From Pseudomonas akapageensis (GTDB lineage Bacteria; Pseudomonadota; Gammaproteobacteria; Pseudomonadales; Pseudomonadaceae): a stretch of DNA of 45,083 nucleotides. Both the position numbers and the translations under genes were made by a program. The notes under the pieces were generated by a model. The model had not been told where the DNA came from and searched no databases. It saw only the letters and a program-made list of their open reading frames with translations. The DNA lies in assembly GCF_011355085.1 (NCBI RefSeq), contig NZ_VXCP01000012.1, positions 38,568-83,650 on the forward strand, in the 5' to 3' direction. Within the stretch, counting starts at the first letter, position 1; every line of letters begins with the position of its first letter. Shown in pieces: positions 19,193 through 27,221 of the stretch.

Positions 19193-21622
19193 ATGCATTC
19201 ACCGCCGTTGTTCGCTCTGGCGCTGCTGTCTGCTTCCGCGCTTGGCTATGAGGTGCTGCTGCTGCGACTGCTTTCGATCATCCAGTGGCACCATTTGGCC
19301 TACATGATGATCAGCGTCGCGCTGCTCGGCTACGGTGCTGCCGGTACCGCCGTGGCGCTGGCGCGGCCTGTGCTGGCGCCGCGCTTCCACGGCGTGTTCA
19401 TCGGCGGCGCGGTGCTGTTCGGGCTGAGCGCCATCGCCTGCTTCAGCCTGGCCCAGCAGGTTCCGTTCAATCCCCTCGAGATCTTCTGGGACGCGCGGCA
19501 GTCGGCGCGCCTGCTGCTGATCTACCTGCTGCTGTTCGTGCCGTTCTTTTGCGCGGCGGTGTGCATCTGTCTGACCTTCACCTGCTTTCAGGAACAGATT
19601 CACCGGATCTACGCCTTCGACATTCTCGGCGCCGGCGTGGGCAGCCTGGCGATCGTCGCCGCGCTGTTCGCCCTGACGCCCGTCGATGCACTGCGGCTGC
19701 TGGGCGGCACCGGCATCGCCGCCGGGGCGCTGGCCGGCATGGCTTGCACGGGGCACAGGCACTGGCTCGTGCCGTTGCTACTGGCGGCGGTCGCGGTACC
19801 GGCCGGCGTGCCCGGGCGCTGGATCGCCCTGTCGCCCTCCGAGTACAAGGAACTGAGCCAGACGCTGCATATCAAGGATGCGCGCGCAATCGCCCAGACC
19901 TGGAGTCCGCTGGGCCTGCTCACGGTTGTCGATAGCCCGACCATTCCCCTGCGCTACGCGCCGGGCCTGAGCCTCAACGCGACGCAGGAACCGCCCGCGC
20001 AACTGGCCATCTTCACCGACGGCGACGGCCTTTCCGTGCTGAACCGCTATGACGGGCGCCGCGAGCCGCTCGCCTACCTGGACTACCTGACCTCGGCTCT
20101 GCCTTATCACCTGCTGAAAAAACCCCGCGTGCTGGTGCTGGGCAGCGGCGCCGGCGCCGATGTGCTGCAGGCGATCTACCACGGCGCCAGCGCGGTGGAT
20201 GCCATCGAACTGAACCCGCAGGTGATCGATCTGGTCCAGCACCGCTTCGCCGACTTTTCCGGCAAGCCGTACAGCGCGCCCAACGTCCGTGTGCTGATCG
20301 GCGAGGCGCGCGGCCTGGTGGCTTCGCGCAGCGAGCCCTACGACCTGATCCAGATCGCCCTGCTGGACTCCTTCGGCACCGCCTCGGGCGGCCTGCATGC
20401 GCTGTCCGAGAACTACCTGTACACGGTGGATGCCTTCGCCGAGTACCTGCGCCATCTCGCGCCCGGCGGCCTGCTGGCCATCACCCGCTGGGTCACCCTG
20501 CCGCCGCGCGATGTTCCCAGGCTGCTGGCCACCGCGGCCGCGGCCATCGAGCGCGACGGGCAGGCCAGCGCGGCGCGGCGCATCGTCATGATCCGCGGCT
20601 GGAAGACCGCGACGCTGCTGGTCAGCAACAGGGATTTCGACGGCGCCGGCATCGACGGGCTGAAGGCGTTCTGCCGGGCGCGCTCCTTCGATCTGGCCTA
20701 CTACCCCGGAATGACCGTGGCCGAGGCGAACCGTTACAACCTGCTGGACCGGCCCTGGTTCTTCGACGCGGCGCAGGCCCTGCTGTCCGGCGAGCGCGGG
20801 GAGTTCCTGGCGCGCTACAAGTTCGACGTGCGTCCGACCACGGATGACCGGCCGTATTTCTTCCACTTCTTCAAGTGGCGCTCGCTGCCGGAACTGCTGG
20901 CGCTGAAGGGGCAGGGCGGCCTGTCAATGCTGGAGTGGGGCTATCCGGTGCTGATCGCCACGCTGCTGCAGTCCGGCGTGGCCGCTGTGCTGCTGATCCT
21001 GGCGCCGCTATGGATGGCGCGGCGGCGCCAGCGGCGCTCTCCCGATGCGGCTTTGGCCAGGTTCGAACTTCGGGTGGTGGCCTACTTCGCCGCCATCGGC
21101 TTCGCCTTCATGTTCGTGGAAATTGCGTTCATCCAGAAGTTCACCCTGTTCCTCAGCCACCCGTTGTATTCGGTGGCGGTAACGCTCAGCGCGTTCCTGA
21201 TTTTCGCTGGCCTCGGCAGCCGTTACTCCGGCCGGCGGCGGGGGGACATTGGAACGGGTGTGGGGCCCCGTCATCCGCTGGTGCGGCCGGTCCTGGCGAT
21301 CTGCGCGATCGCTCTGCTCTACCTGATCGTCCTGCCCCCGTTGTTCCAGCTGCTGGCGCCGATGCGGACCCTCACCAGGTTCGGCATCTGCGCCGCGCTG
21401 GTAGCGCCCCTGGCGTTCGCCATGGGCATGCCGTTTCCGCTCGGACTCGGGCGCGTCTGCGCGCGAGCCGAAGCACTGGTGCCGATCGCCTGGAGCGTCA
21501 ACGCCAGCGTCTCGGTGGTGGCGGCCGTGCTGGCGACCCTGCTGGCGATCCACCTGGGCTTCACCGTGGTGTTGCTGCTGGCGTTGCTGCTGTATCTCGC
21601 GGCGGCGGTCGCCTTTCCCTGA
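19193..21622 (+). CDS. membrane spermidine-synthase-like protein
   Basis: An 809-residue fusion. Residues about 1-210 hold some six membrane segments, residues about 230-560 form a spermidine-synthase-like Rossmann domain (VLVLGSGAGADVLQAIYHG, AIELNPQVIDLV, IGEARGLVASRSEPYDLIQIALLDSFG), and residues about 580-809 hold further membrane segments. This is the pattern of fused transporter-like/spermidine synthase proteins. The true acceptor is unknown and aminopropyl transfer is not established for this class. It starts 2 bp after the exported methyltransferase, so the two are coupled. Both are strikingly GC-rich compared with neighbours. It ends 5 bp from the convergent haloperoxidase. Confidence 0.8.
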   Translation: MHSPPLFALALLSASALGYEVLLLRLLSIIQWHHLAYMMISVALLGYGAAGTAVALARPVLAPRFHGVFIGGAVLFGLSAIACFSLAQQVPFNPLEIFWDARQSARLLLIYLLLFVPFFCAAVCICLTFTCFQEQIHRIYAFDILGAGVGSLAIVAALFALTPVDALRLLGGTGIAAGALAGMACTGHRHWLVPLLLAAVAVPAGVPGRWIALSPSEYKELSQTLHIKDARAIAQTWSPLGLLTVVDSPTIPLRYAPGLSLNATQEPPAQLAIFTDGDGLSVLNRYDGRREPLAYLDYLTSALPYHLLKKPRVLVLGSGAGADVLQAIYHGASAVDAIELNPQVIDLVQHRFADFSGKPYSAPNVRVLIGEARGLVASRSEPYDLIQIALLDSFGTASGGLHALSENYLYTVDAFAEYLRHLAPGGLLAITRWVTLPPRDVPRLLATAAAAIERDGQASAARRIVMIRGWKTATLLVSNRDFDGAGIDGLKAFCRARSFDLAYYPGMTVAEANRYNLLDRPWFFDAAQALLSGERGEFLARYKFDVRPTTDDRPYFFHFFKWRSLPELLALKGQGGLSMLEWGYPVLIATLLQSGVAAVLLILAPLWMARRRQRRSPDAALARFELRVVAYFAAIGFAFMFVEIAFIQKFTLFLSHPLYSVAVTLSAFLIFAGLGSRYSGRRRGDIGTGVGPRHPLVRPVLAICAIALLYLIVLPPLFQLLAPMRTLTRFGICAALVAPLAFAMGMPFPLGLGRVCARAEALVPIAWSVNASVSVVAAVLATLLAIHLGFTVVLLLALLLYLAAAVAFP

Positions 21623-21627
21623 TTTGT

Positions 21628-22458
21628 CTAACTTCTCACGAAAGCGAGCAAATCGGCGTTGATGGTATCGGCGTTCGTTGTAGGCATTCCGTGTGGGAAG
21701 CCCGAGTAGGTTTTCAGCGTGCTGTTTTGCAATAGTTTGGCTGACAAGGGGCCAGAGTTCTCATAAGGCACTATCTGGTCATCATCTCCATGCATCACCA
21801 GCACGGGGATCGTGATGCCTTTCAGATCTTCGGTGAAGTCGGTCTGAGAAAAGGCCACGATCCCATCATAATGTGCCTTTGCACAGCCCATCATGCCTTG
21901 CCGCCACCAGTTGCGGACAATGCCCTCGGACGGTTTCGCACCAGGGCGGTTGTAACCGTAGAAAGGGCCGGCTGGGACGTCGTGGTAGAACTGCGCACGG
22001 TTGGCTTTGAGCTGTGCCTGCAAATCATCGAAAACCGACTTCGGCAAGCCGTTCGGATTGCTCGGGGTCTTGACCATGAGCGGTGGCACGGCACTGATGA
22101 TGGCCGCCTTCGACACTCGGTTTTCGCCGTGGCGAGCAATGTAATGGATGACTTCACCACCACCGGTGGAGTGCCCCACATGGACTGCGCCCTGCACGCC
22201 AAGATGGTCGACCACGGCCGCGACGTCATCGGCATAGTGATCCATGTCATGCCCGTCCCAGACCTGACTGGATCGCCCGTGGCCGCGCCGGTCGTGCGCA
22301 ATGGCCCGGTAGCCGTTGGCCAGGAAAAAGAGCATTTGTGCATCCCAGTCGTCCGCGCTGAGCGGCCATCCGTGATGAAAAAAGATCACCTGGGCATCGC
22401 GCGGACCCCAGTCCTTGTAAAAGATCTCGACACCGTCCTGCGTAGTGACGTAGCCCAT
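21628..22458 (-). CDS. alpha/beta hydrolase, non-haem chloroperoxidase-like
   Basis: A 276-residue cytoplasmic hydrolase of the cofactor-free haloperoxidase/esterase group. It has [12 protein letters not shown] (oxyanion region), [10 protein letters not shown], the nucleophile GHSTGGGE, the acid HGDDDQIVP and the final GFPHGMP histidine. Such enzymes hydrolyse esters or lactones and can perhydrolyse acids with peroxide. Start at 22458 has GGAGA 7 bp upstream. It diverges from the MerR gene and shares the MerR-type promoter region. A Tat-exported paralogue lies at 27222-28223. Confidence 0.85.
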   Translation of the reverse strand: MGYVTTQDGVEIFYKDWGPRDAQVIFFHHGWPLSADDWDAQMLFFLANGYRAIAHDRRGHGRSSQVWDGHDMDHYADDVAAVVDHLGVQGAVHVGHSTGGGEVIHYIARHGENRVSKAAIISAVPPLMVKTPSNPNGLPKSVFDDLQAQLKANRAQFYHDVPAGPFYGYNRPGAKPSEGIVRNWWRQGMMGCAKAHYDGIVAFSQTDFTEDLKGITIPVLVMHGDDDQIVPYENSGPLSAKLLQNSTLKTYSGFPHGMPTTNADTINADLLAFVRS

Positions 22459-22536
22459 GTTCGCGTCTCCTGTGTGGAATGGAGGCCATGACCGAAGCGC
22501 GTTCTGATCGCGACCGCGCCGCTTTGCTGCCAAATG

Positions 22537-22567
22537 ACTTTAGGGTTAAAGTCAACTTTAAGGTCAA
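22537..22567 (-). promoter_or_regulatory. MerR-type promoter of the haloperoxidase gene
   Basis: Read leftward: -35 TTGACC (22567-22562), a 19-bp spacer and -10 TAAAGT (22542-22537). The spacer contains the perfect dyad TTAAAGT-TG-ACTTTAA (22546-22561). Over-long 19-bp spacers with a central dyad are the hallmark of MerR-activated promoters. The MerR gene starts 19 bp to the right on the other strand. Confidence 0.8.
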
Positions 22568-22585
22568 TGGCTTTTCGGGTGGAAT

Positions 22586-23035
22586 ATGAGAATAGGCGAA
22601 CTGGCGAAAATCAGCGGATTGGCGCCTTCACGCATCCGCTTCTACGAAGCGAGCGGCCTGATCAAATCTGTCGCGCGCAAAGCCAACGGGTATCGGGACT
22701 ATGCACCTGACACGGAGTGGGTTCTGGAGATCATCACGGGCGCTCAGGCGGCGGGTTTTTCATTGGAGGAAATCCGCAAATTACTGCCGATGAATGCGGA
22801 CGGATGGCAGCAAGAAGAGCTGCTTGGTGGGCTCAAGCGCAAGGTTACGGAAATCGAAATCCTGCAGCAACGGCTAGCCCAGAATAAAGCTCAACTACTG
22901 CTGGTCATCGAGGGAATCGAGAGTAAGCCCGAGGGCATGGGCTGTGTGGACAACACGCAGTTGTTATTGCATCGTCTGCGCGAAGAGGGTGTGGCGGCAG
23001 CTGCAGGCACCCGTGATGTGGCGCCTTCCAAGTAG
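22586..23035 (+). CDS. MerR-family transcriptional activator
   Basis: A 149-residue MerR protein. The DNA-binding head reads MRIGELAKISGLAPSRIRFY, then EASGLI, NGYRDY and the second helix pair AGFSLEEIRKLL. A long dimerisation helix follows (GGLKRKVTEIEILQQRLAQN), and the C-terminus has a single Cys in EGMGCVDN. It lacks the CxnC metal pattern of CueR or ZntR, so the inducer may be an organic or oxidative signal. GGTGGA precedes the ATG. It probably controls the divergent hydrolase and, through a near-identical site, the Old Yellow Enzyme at 25833. Confidence 0.87.
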   Translation: MRIGELAKISGLAPSRIRFYEASGLIKSVARKANGYRDYAPDTEWVLEIITGAQAAGFSLEEIRKLLPMNADGWQQEELLGGLKRKVTEIEILQQRLAQNKAQLLLVIEGIESKPEGMGCVDNTQLLLHRLREEGVAAAAGTRDVAPSK

Positions 23036-23097
23036 AATGCGACCTGTCAGGCTGATGAGGCCTGACAGGCCTGAAAAGCTTCGGCCTGAGCGTTGAA

Positions 23098-23881
23098 TCA
23101 GCGCGCGTCAACCAGGGTTTCGAGTGGTTTCGGCGCGTAGAGCGCACTCTGGAACGCTGGCACATATTCGTACTTCATCATTTTCCCAAGCTTCAAGGAG
23201 CGGATGTAGTTCGACAGGCTGCCGTCGCCAAGCGTGAGGGTTGCCGAGTCCGCGCAAGAAGTCTCCAGACATCGACTGGCCAACCAGCGTGAAGGGACCG
23301 AGATTGGCTTTGCCAGGCGTGTTGGTGATGATCGACACGGCGACTTCGTTATAGGCGTCGTTATCGCAGTGCTCGTAGGTGTACGCGGTAAACGCGATCA
23401 AGCCTCGACCTGGCCAGATCTGCAGGGGTTGGACGGTGGCCAGTACCTCGGCCGGCATCAGCGCCCGGAGCCTGTCCAGATCTGCCGTGTAGACAGCGGT
23501 TACGCGGCTGTTCTGATAGTAGAAGTTTGGCGAGTACGACTCAAAGCCAATGTCGACCCGAGTCTTCTCCAGCCCTTTGAACCAGCTCAAATCAACCCCC
23601 GCACCCTATGCTGCTCCGATGAAGTTCAATGGCTCCAGGTCCTTGCCTATCCAGAAAATCACAGCATCGAGGCCGCTTTTCTCGCAGCCTAGGTCGAGAC
23701 CGATCCGCTTGCCTACATAGTAGGGCTAGCGTTCTTCGTACTCGGATCTGATCGGCGCGGGGAAGTCCGGTTCTTGCTGAAACGCTGACTGGATCTCTTT
23801 GCAGGTTTACTCTACGGCAGGCATGGGGAAGCAGTCGGTGGATACGCTGATGGCTGCTGCGACGAATGTTATTTTTTGCAT
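23098..23881 (-). pseudogene. decayed acetoacetate-decarboxylase-like exported protein
   Basis: A leftward reading from ATG at 23881 gives a signal-like start (QKITFVAAAISVS) and then one continuous frame interrupted by stops at 23809-23807 (TAA), 23728-23726 (TAG) and 23608-23606 (TAG). The longest intact piece (23590 to about 23250) reads like an acetoacetate decarboxylase-fold protein (SPNFYYQNSRVTAVY, GLIAFTAYTYEHCDNDAYNE, GPFTLVGQSMSGD). A frameshift near 23247 is needed to reach SLSNYIRSLKLGKMMKYEYV and the stop at 23098. Four separate lesions argue against a sequencing error. Family call is moderate. Confidence 0.7.
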
Positions 23882-24241
23882 CACGGTCTCCGTTCATCCT
23901 GAACCACCAGCCCCATGGCTGGCGAACGCAAGGCATTTCCTATCGGTGGTACAGTTCGCTGCTCTCTCAATTTACTACTCACTGCGCCAGTAATTCATGA
24001 AGAAACACCACTTGTAATCCGAATCAATTCAAAGGATTGAAATTTTAATTGTCTGTAATCAGCTTTCACAAATCGTATATAGCAATTGGAAATACTGCCA
24101 ATCATGAAACGTGACTACCAAAGTATTGGAGCCTAAATTAATCTTATAAAACTATGCAAAAGCCACCACAATCCCAGTCAGCTAATAATTTAATACTGAA
24201 AATCTGAATAGCGCAAAACCGCCTTCTCGCCGAGGTGCATC
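23882..24241. other. 360-bp non-coding stretch entering an AT-rich island
   Basis: No gene is visible on either strand. Base composition changes sharply at about 24000 from the local GC-rich norm to AT-rich sequence that continues to about 25570. The last bases carry GAGGTG, the ribosome site of the next gene. Confidence 0.5.
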
Positions 24242-24712
24242 ATGCCGCAATTAATAGTTCAAGCAGTTTCCGCCGAATCCAACCACGTATCGCCTTCATC
24301 AGGCGGGCTTACGGAAGGAGACTTCCCTAGCGTAATCCGCCTATTTGTTTCGGTCTCACGCTCAGATACAGGCGAACCAGTAAATGGACTTACTCGAGAT
24401 AATTTCAGGGCTTGCGGCATATTCAGCGGGTCAGTCGATGTGATTGTCGAAACTCTGGATGAAGCACGCTGGGATCCAGCAGACAAGGAACTATCAGGAT
24501 GTTACTACCTTGAACTAAGCATATTTCGAGAGGGAGGTAGGCGACTTTTAATAGATGGAATCCCACATGTTATCAAAATACAAAAGAACTACATAAAAGA
24601 TTGGTATTATAGTTTTGGGATTCAAGTTCGCACATTTAGAAATCAGGGCGGCAATAATATTTTAAGCGACTCGGGCCAAACGGTGATTCACATCCGAAGT
24701 ACTGACACTTGA
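24242..24712 (+). CDS. hypothetical protein in AT-rich island
   Basis: A 156-residue protein with no signal peptide or membrane segment. I do not recognise a family. The part LFVSVSRSDTGEPVNGLTRDNF resembles the beta-strand pattern of Ig-like or von Willebrand-related accessory domains, and most of the chain is predicted beta-rich. GAGGTG lies 6 bp before the ATG, so it is likely translated. Base composition and codon use differ from flanking genes, which suggests acquisition from outside. Confidence 0.6.
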   Translation: MPQLIVQAVSAESNHVSPSSGGLTEGDFPSVIRLFVSVSRSDTGEPVNGLTRDNFRACGIFSGSVDVIVETLDEARWDPADKELSGCYYLELSIFREGGRRLLIDGIPHVIKIQKNYIKDWYYSFGIQVRTFRNQGGNNILSDSGQTVIHIRSTDT

Positions 24713-24934
24713 ACAGCAATAGACCAAGATTTATAAATGAGAGGCAGCCATGCCCACTTGGCACGCCAAATTCAGCCTGTTTGTCATTGAGAATTCAGTT
24801 AATTATAATGAAAATTGGCACATTTATTTGTTTTGCCGTTTCTTCGCGGCATCTAACTTCCAAGGTGGAAATTTTGGGTGTTGGAGAAGGCAGGGAAAAT
24901 AGGTTGTTTTATGTGCAGCTCAACCCTAGGTGAA

Positions 24935-25561
24935 ATGCGAACTCCAAGAAGGTCCACGCTGTGGGTCATGGCCACATTGTTACTTTCATTTGTACCGTGG
25001 GTCAGTGCACCCCATGCATCCTGTGATAGAGGAACCAGGCCTCCAACCCCGTATATTAATAGTGCCATTCCTCTAAGCGATAAGGTCATCAAGATACGAT
25101 GGAACCCCATAGCTGGCGTAAACTACGATATTTCCATACGTGAATTTGGCCTTTCAATAGGGCAAGATATTGGTGGAGGTTTAGCGGGGCGGAGTGAGCA
25201 TTCGTTTTACGGCTTGAAGCCTGGGTTCGAATATCGGATCTGGATGAGGGCGCGCAGAGGTTCTGGCTCAGAAGGATGTGTATCTGAAAGGGCTTCCCCC
25301 ACTGTCGTATTACGAACACCCACGACACAAGTTTACTATATCTGTCGCGACTATGCGGATAGAGCAGTAAGACAATTTTATAGAAATAAAGCCTATGACT
25401 GTGGGTATACCGGACCCAGATGGCATGGTGACAAAGACGTTCATTTTCAGGCTTGCCTAAGTTGGAGGGCTGCGGGGAAATTTTACGACCAGACTGAAAT
25501 TACAGATCGAGATCGAGCAATCTCTCGATGTGCTTTTACTTGGTGGTTTATTATTTTTTAG
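24935..25561 (+). CDS. secreted fibronectin-type-III domain protein
   Basis: About 208 residues: a signal peptide (LWVMATLLLSFVPWVSAPHA), a fibronectin III domain (VIKIRWNPIAGVNYDISIRE, then FYGLKPGFEYRIWMRARRG) at about residues 40-130, and a C-terminal Cys-containing module (YICRDYADRAVRQF, then CGYTGPRWHGD and HFQACLSWR). That last pattern, Y-A-x-A followed by C-G-x-x-G-x-x-W and a final C-L, occurs in small secreted proteins of unknown role. Start at 24935 follows AGGTGA; ATGs at 24878 and 24911 are possible. AT-rich like its neighbour. Function unknown. Confidence 0.65.
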   Translation: MRTPRRSTLWVMATLLLSFVPWVSAPHASCDRGTRPPTPYINSAIPLSDKVIKIRWNPIAGVNYDISIREFGLSIGQDIGGGLAGRSEHSFYGLKPGFEYRIWMRARRGSGSEGCVSERASPTVVLRTPTTQVYYICRDYADRAVRQFYRNKAYDCGYTGPRWHGDKDVHFQACLSWRAAGKFYDQTEITDRDRAISRCAFTWWFIIF

Positions 25562-25598
25562 GTTATTTTAGCCTGTTATTGCTTAGGCGAATGCGGTT

Positions 25599-25622
25599 GG
25601 TGCCGGTGCCGGTGCCGGTACC
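25599..25622. repeat. GGTGCC hexamer repeat
   Basis: Three tandem GGTGCC units followed by GGTACC. This lies in 25562-25775, which returns to high GC and holds no gene I can support. Confidence 0.5.
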
Positions 25623-25775
25623 AGCGTCGGCGTTGGTTTCGACGCTGAGCACCTCGCTAGCGGTACGCGAGCAGTCGGGGGAGCATGCCGACAAAGCGTT
25701 TCCCGAGGTTGACGATAGCTATCAGCGACTTGAGCCTCGAATAAGTGTTGTTGGATCAAGTTGAAAAAAAAGCTA

Positions 25776-25806
25776 TTGACCTTAAAGTTGACTTCAAGCT
25801 TAAGGT
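25776..25806 (+). promoter_or_regulatory. MerR-type promoter of the Old Yellow Enzyme gene
   Basis: -35 TTGACC (25776-25781), 19-bp spacer, -10 TAAGGT (25801-25806). The first half of the spacer, TTAAAGTTGACTT, is identical to that at the haloperoxidase promoter. The start codon at 25833 lies 27 bp past the -10. The same MerR protein probably acts here in trans. Confidence 0.8.
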
Positions 25807-25832
25807 GGTCCCACGTCAAACGAGGACTGCCC

Positions 25833-27065
25833 ATGAATGTGTTCGACACCCTGATGCTCCCCAACGGTTCGACCATCAAAAACCGTATCGCCAAAGCCGC
25901 CATGGAAGAGAACATGGCGGACGCCGACCAGGCGCCCTCCGAGGAACTGATGCGCCTGTATCAAGCCTGGGCCGACGGTGGCGCCGGCCTGATTATCACG
26001 GGCAACGTGATGGTCGACGGCCGTGCCATGACCGGGCCGGGCGGTGTGGTGCTGCAGGATGACCAGCAACTGGACAAGTTCAAGCGCTGGGCGCGGATCG
26101 GTCGATCCGGCGGCGCGCAGTTCTGGCTGCAGATCAATCACCCCGGCCGTCAGATGCAGGCAAACCTTGGGCAGAAGACCTGGGCACCGTCAGCCATACC
26201 GCTGAACCTGGGCAAAATGTCCAAGCTTTTCGCTATGCCCCACGCGATGACTCCAAGCGTTATAGAAGAGGTTATTCAGCGCTTTGCCCGTACCGCGCGC
26301 CTCGGCGAACAGGCCGGTTTCACCGGCGTGGAAATCCACGCTGCCCATGGCTACTTGTTGAGTCAGTTCCTGTCGCCGCTGACCAATCAGCGGACGGACG
26401 AGTGGGGCGGCTCCCTGGAAAACCGGGCGCGCCTGTTGCTCGAAATCGTCAAGGCTGTAAGGGCTGTGGTTTCCCCGGATTTTGCGGTGGCAGTCAAACT
26501 CAACTCCGCCGATTTCCAACGGGGTGGATTCACCGCCGATGACGCCAGGCAGGTGGTTGAACTGCTCAACGATGTGGGTGTGGATCTGGTGGAATTATCC
26601 GGTGGCAGCTACGAAGCACCCGCCATGCAGGGCGAGGCACGCGATGGTCGTACCCTGGCTCGCGAGGCCTATTTCGTCGAGTTTGCCCGTGACATCCAGA
26701 CCGTCGCCAGGATGCCCGTGATGGTCACGGGCGGAGTACGCCGACGTCCCATTGCCGAAATGGTCGTCCAGAGTGGCGTGGACATGGTGGGTATCGGCAC
26801 GGCGTTGGCCATTGATCCTCACCTGCCTCGTGATTGGCTGCTGGGTAAAGAAAATGCTCCTCAATTGCCGCCGATCACTTGGAGAAACAAAACCATCGCT
26901 TCCCTGGCCAACATGGCGGTCGTCAAGTTTCAGCTGAGCAAACTCAGTCGGGATAGAAAGCCCGATCCGAGCGTGTCACCGTTACGCGCGCTGATCCTGC
27001 AACAGCTCGCCGATGCATTTCGCACCCGTCAATATCGGCGGTGGATAGAAAAGCGTTCGATGTGA
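25833..27065 (+). CDS. Old Yellow Enzyme-family NADH:flavin oxidoreductase
   Basis: A 410-residue FMN-dependent ene-reductase. Signatures are LPNGSTIKNRIAKAAMEE at the N-terminus, INHPGRQM, the substrate His pair and FMN region GVEIHAAHGYLLSQFLSP, and TDEWGGSLENRARL. The phosphate-binding end reads MVTGGVRRR and MVGIGTALA. It resembles the YqjM/2,4-dienoyl-CoA reductase N-terminal class. It would reduce activated C=C bonds or nitro compounds with NAD(P)H. Start at 25833 follows GAGGA and matches the MerR-type promoter just upstream. Monocistronic: a hairpin follows at 27104. Confidence 0.88.
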   Translation: MNVFDTLMLPNGSTIKNRIAKAAMEENMADADQAPSEELMRLYQAWADGGAGLIITGNVMVDGRAMTGPGGVVLQDDQQLDKFKRWARIGRSGGAQFWLQINHPGRQMQANLGQKTWAPSAIPLNLGKMSKLFAMPHAMTPSVIEEVIQRFARTARLGEQAGFTGVEIHAAHGYLLSQFLSPLTNQRTDEWGGSLENRARLLLEIVKAVRAVVSPDFAVAVKLNSADFQRGGFTADDARQVVELLNDVGVDLVELSGGSYEAPAMQGEARDGRTLAREAYFVEFARDIQTVARMPVMVTGGVRRRPIAEMVVQSGVDMVGIGTALAIDPHLPRDWLLGKENAPQLPPITWRNKTIASLANMAVVKFQLSKLSRDRKPDPSVSPLRALILQQLADAFRTRQYRRWIEKRSM

Positions 27066-27103
27066 TCGGGTACCCATTTCAAACTCATGGATTCAAGGGC
27101 TTA

Positions 27104-27131
27104 TGTCCGGCACGACAAAGCGTGCCGGACA
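27104..27131 (+). terminator. strong hairpin after the Old Yellow Enzyme gene
   Basis: Perfect 11-bp stem (TGTCCGGCACG / CGTGCCGGACA) with a 6-base loop ACAAAG, 38 bp past the stop. No T-run follows, so termination is probable rather than certain. It lies between convergent genes. Confidence 0.65.
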
Positions 27132-27221
27132 CTTCCACTACCGGTATTTACTTTTTAATGGACACAATTGTCGCTTTGCTACCTTCCAGACGGCGTCCAT
27201 GCCATTGTATGACTTCTGTAC

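Noticed and set aside
19778..20866. 362-residue leftward open frame
   Set aside because: Antisense to the spermidine-synthase-like gene in very GC-rich DNA; composition (Gln/Arg-rich) is typical of shadows.
23900..25800. Prophage or transposon in the AT-rich island
   Set aside because: No integrase, transposase, terminal inverted repeats or target duplication could be seen; only composition supports foreign origin.
25583..25915. 110-residue leftward frame across the GGTGCC repeat
   Set aside because: It crosses the MerR-type promoter and the start of the ene-reductase gene and ends in a Pro-Ala run made by the simple repeat.
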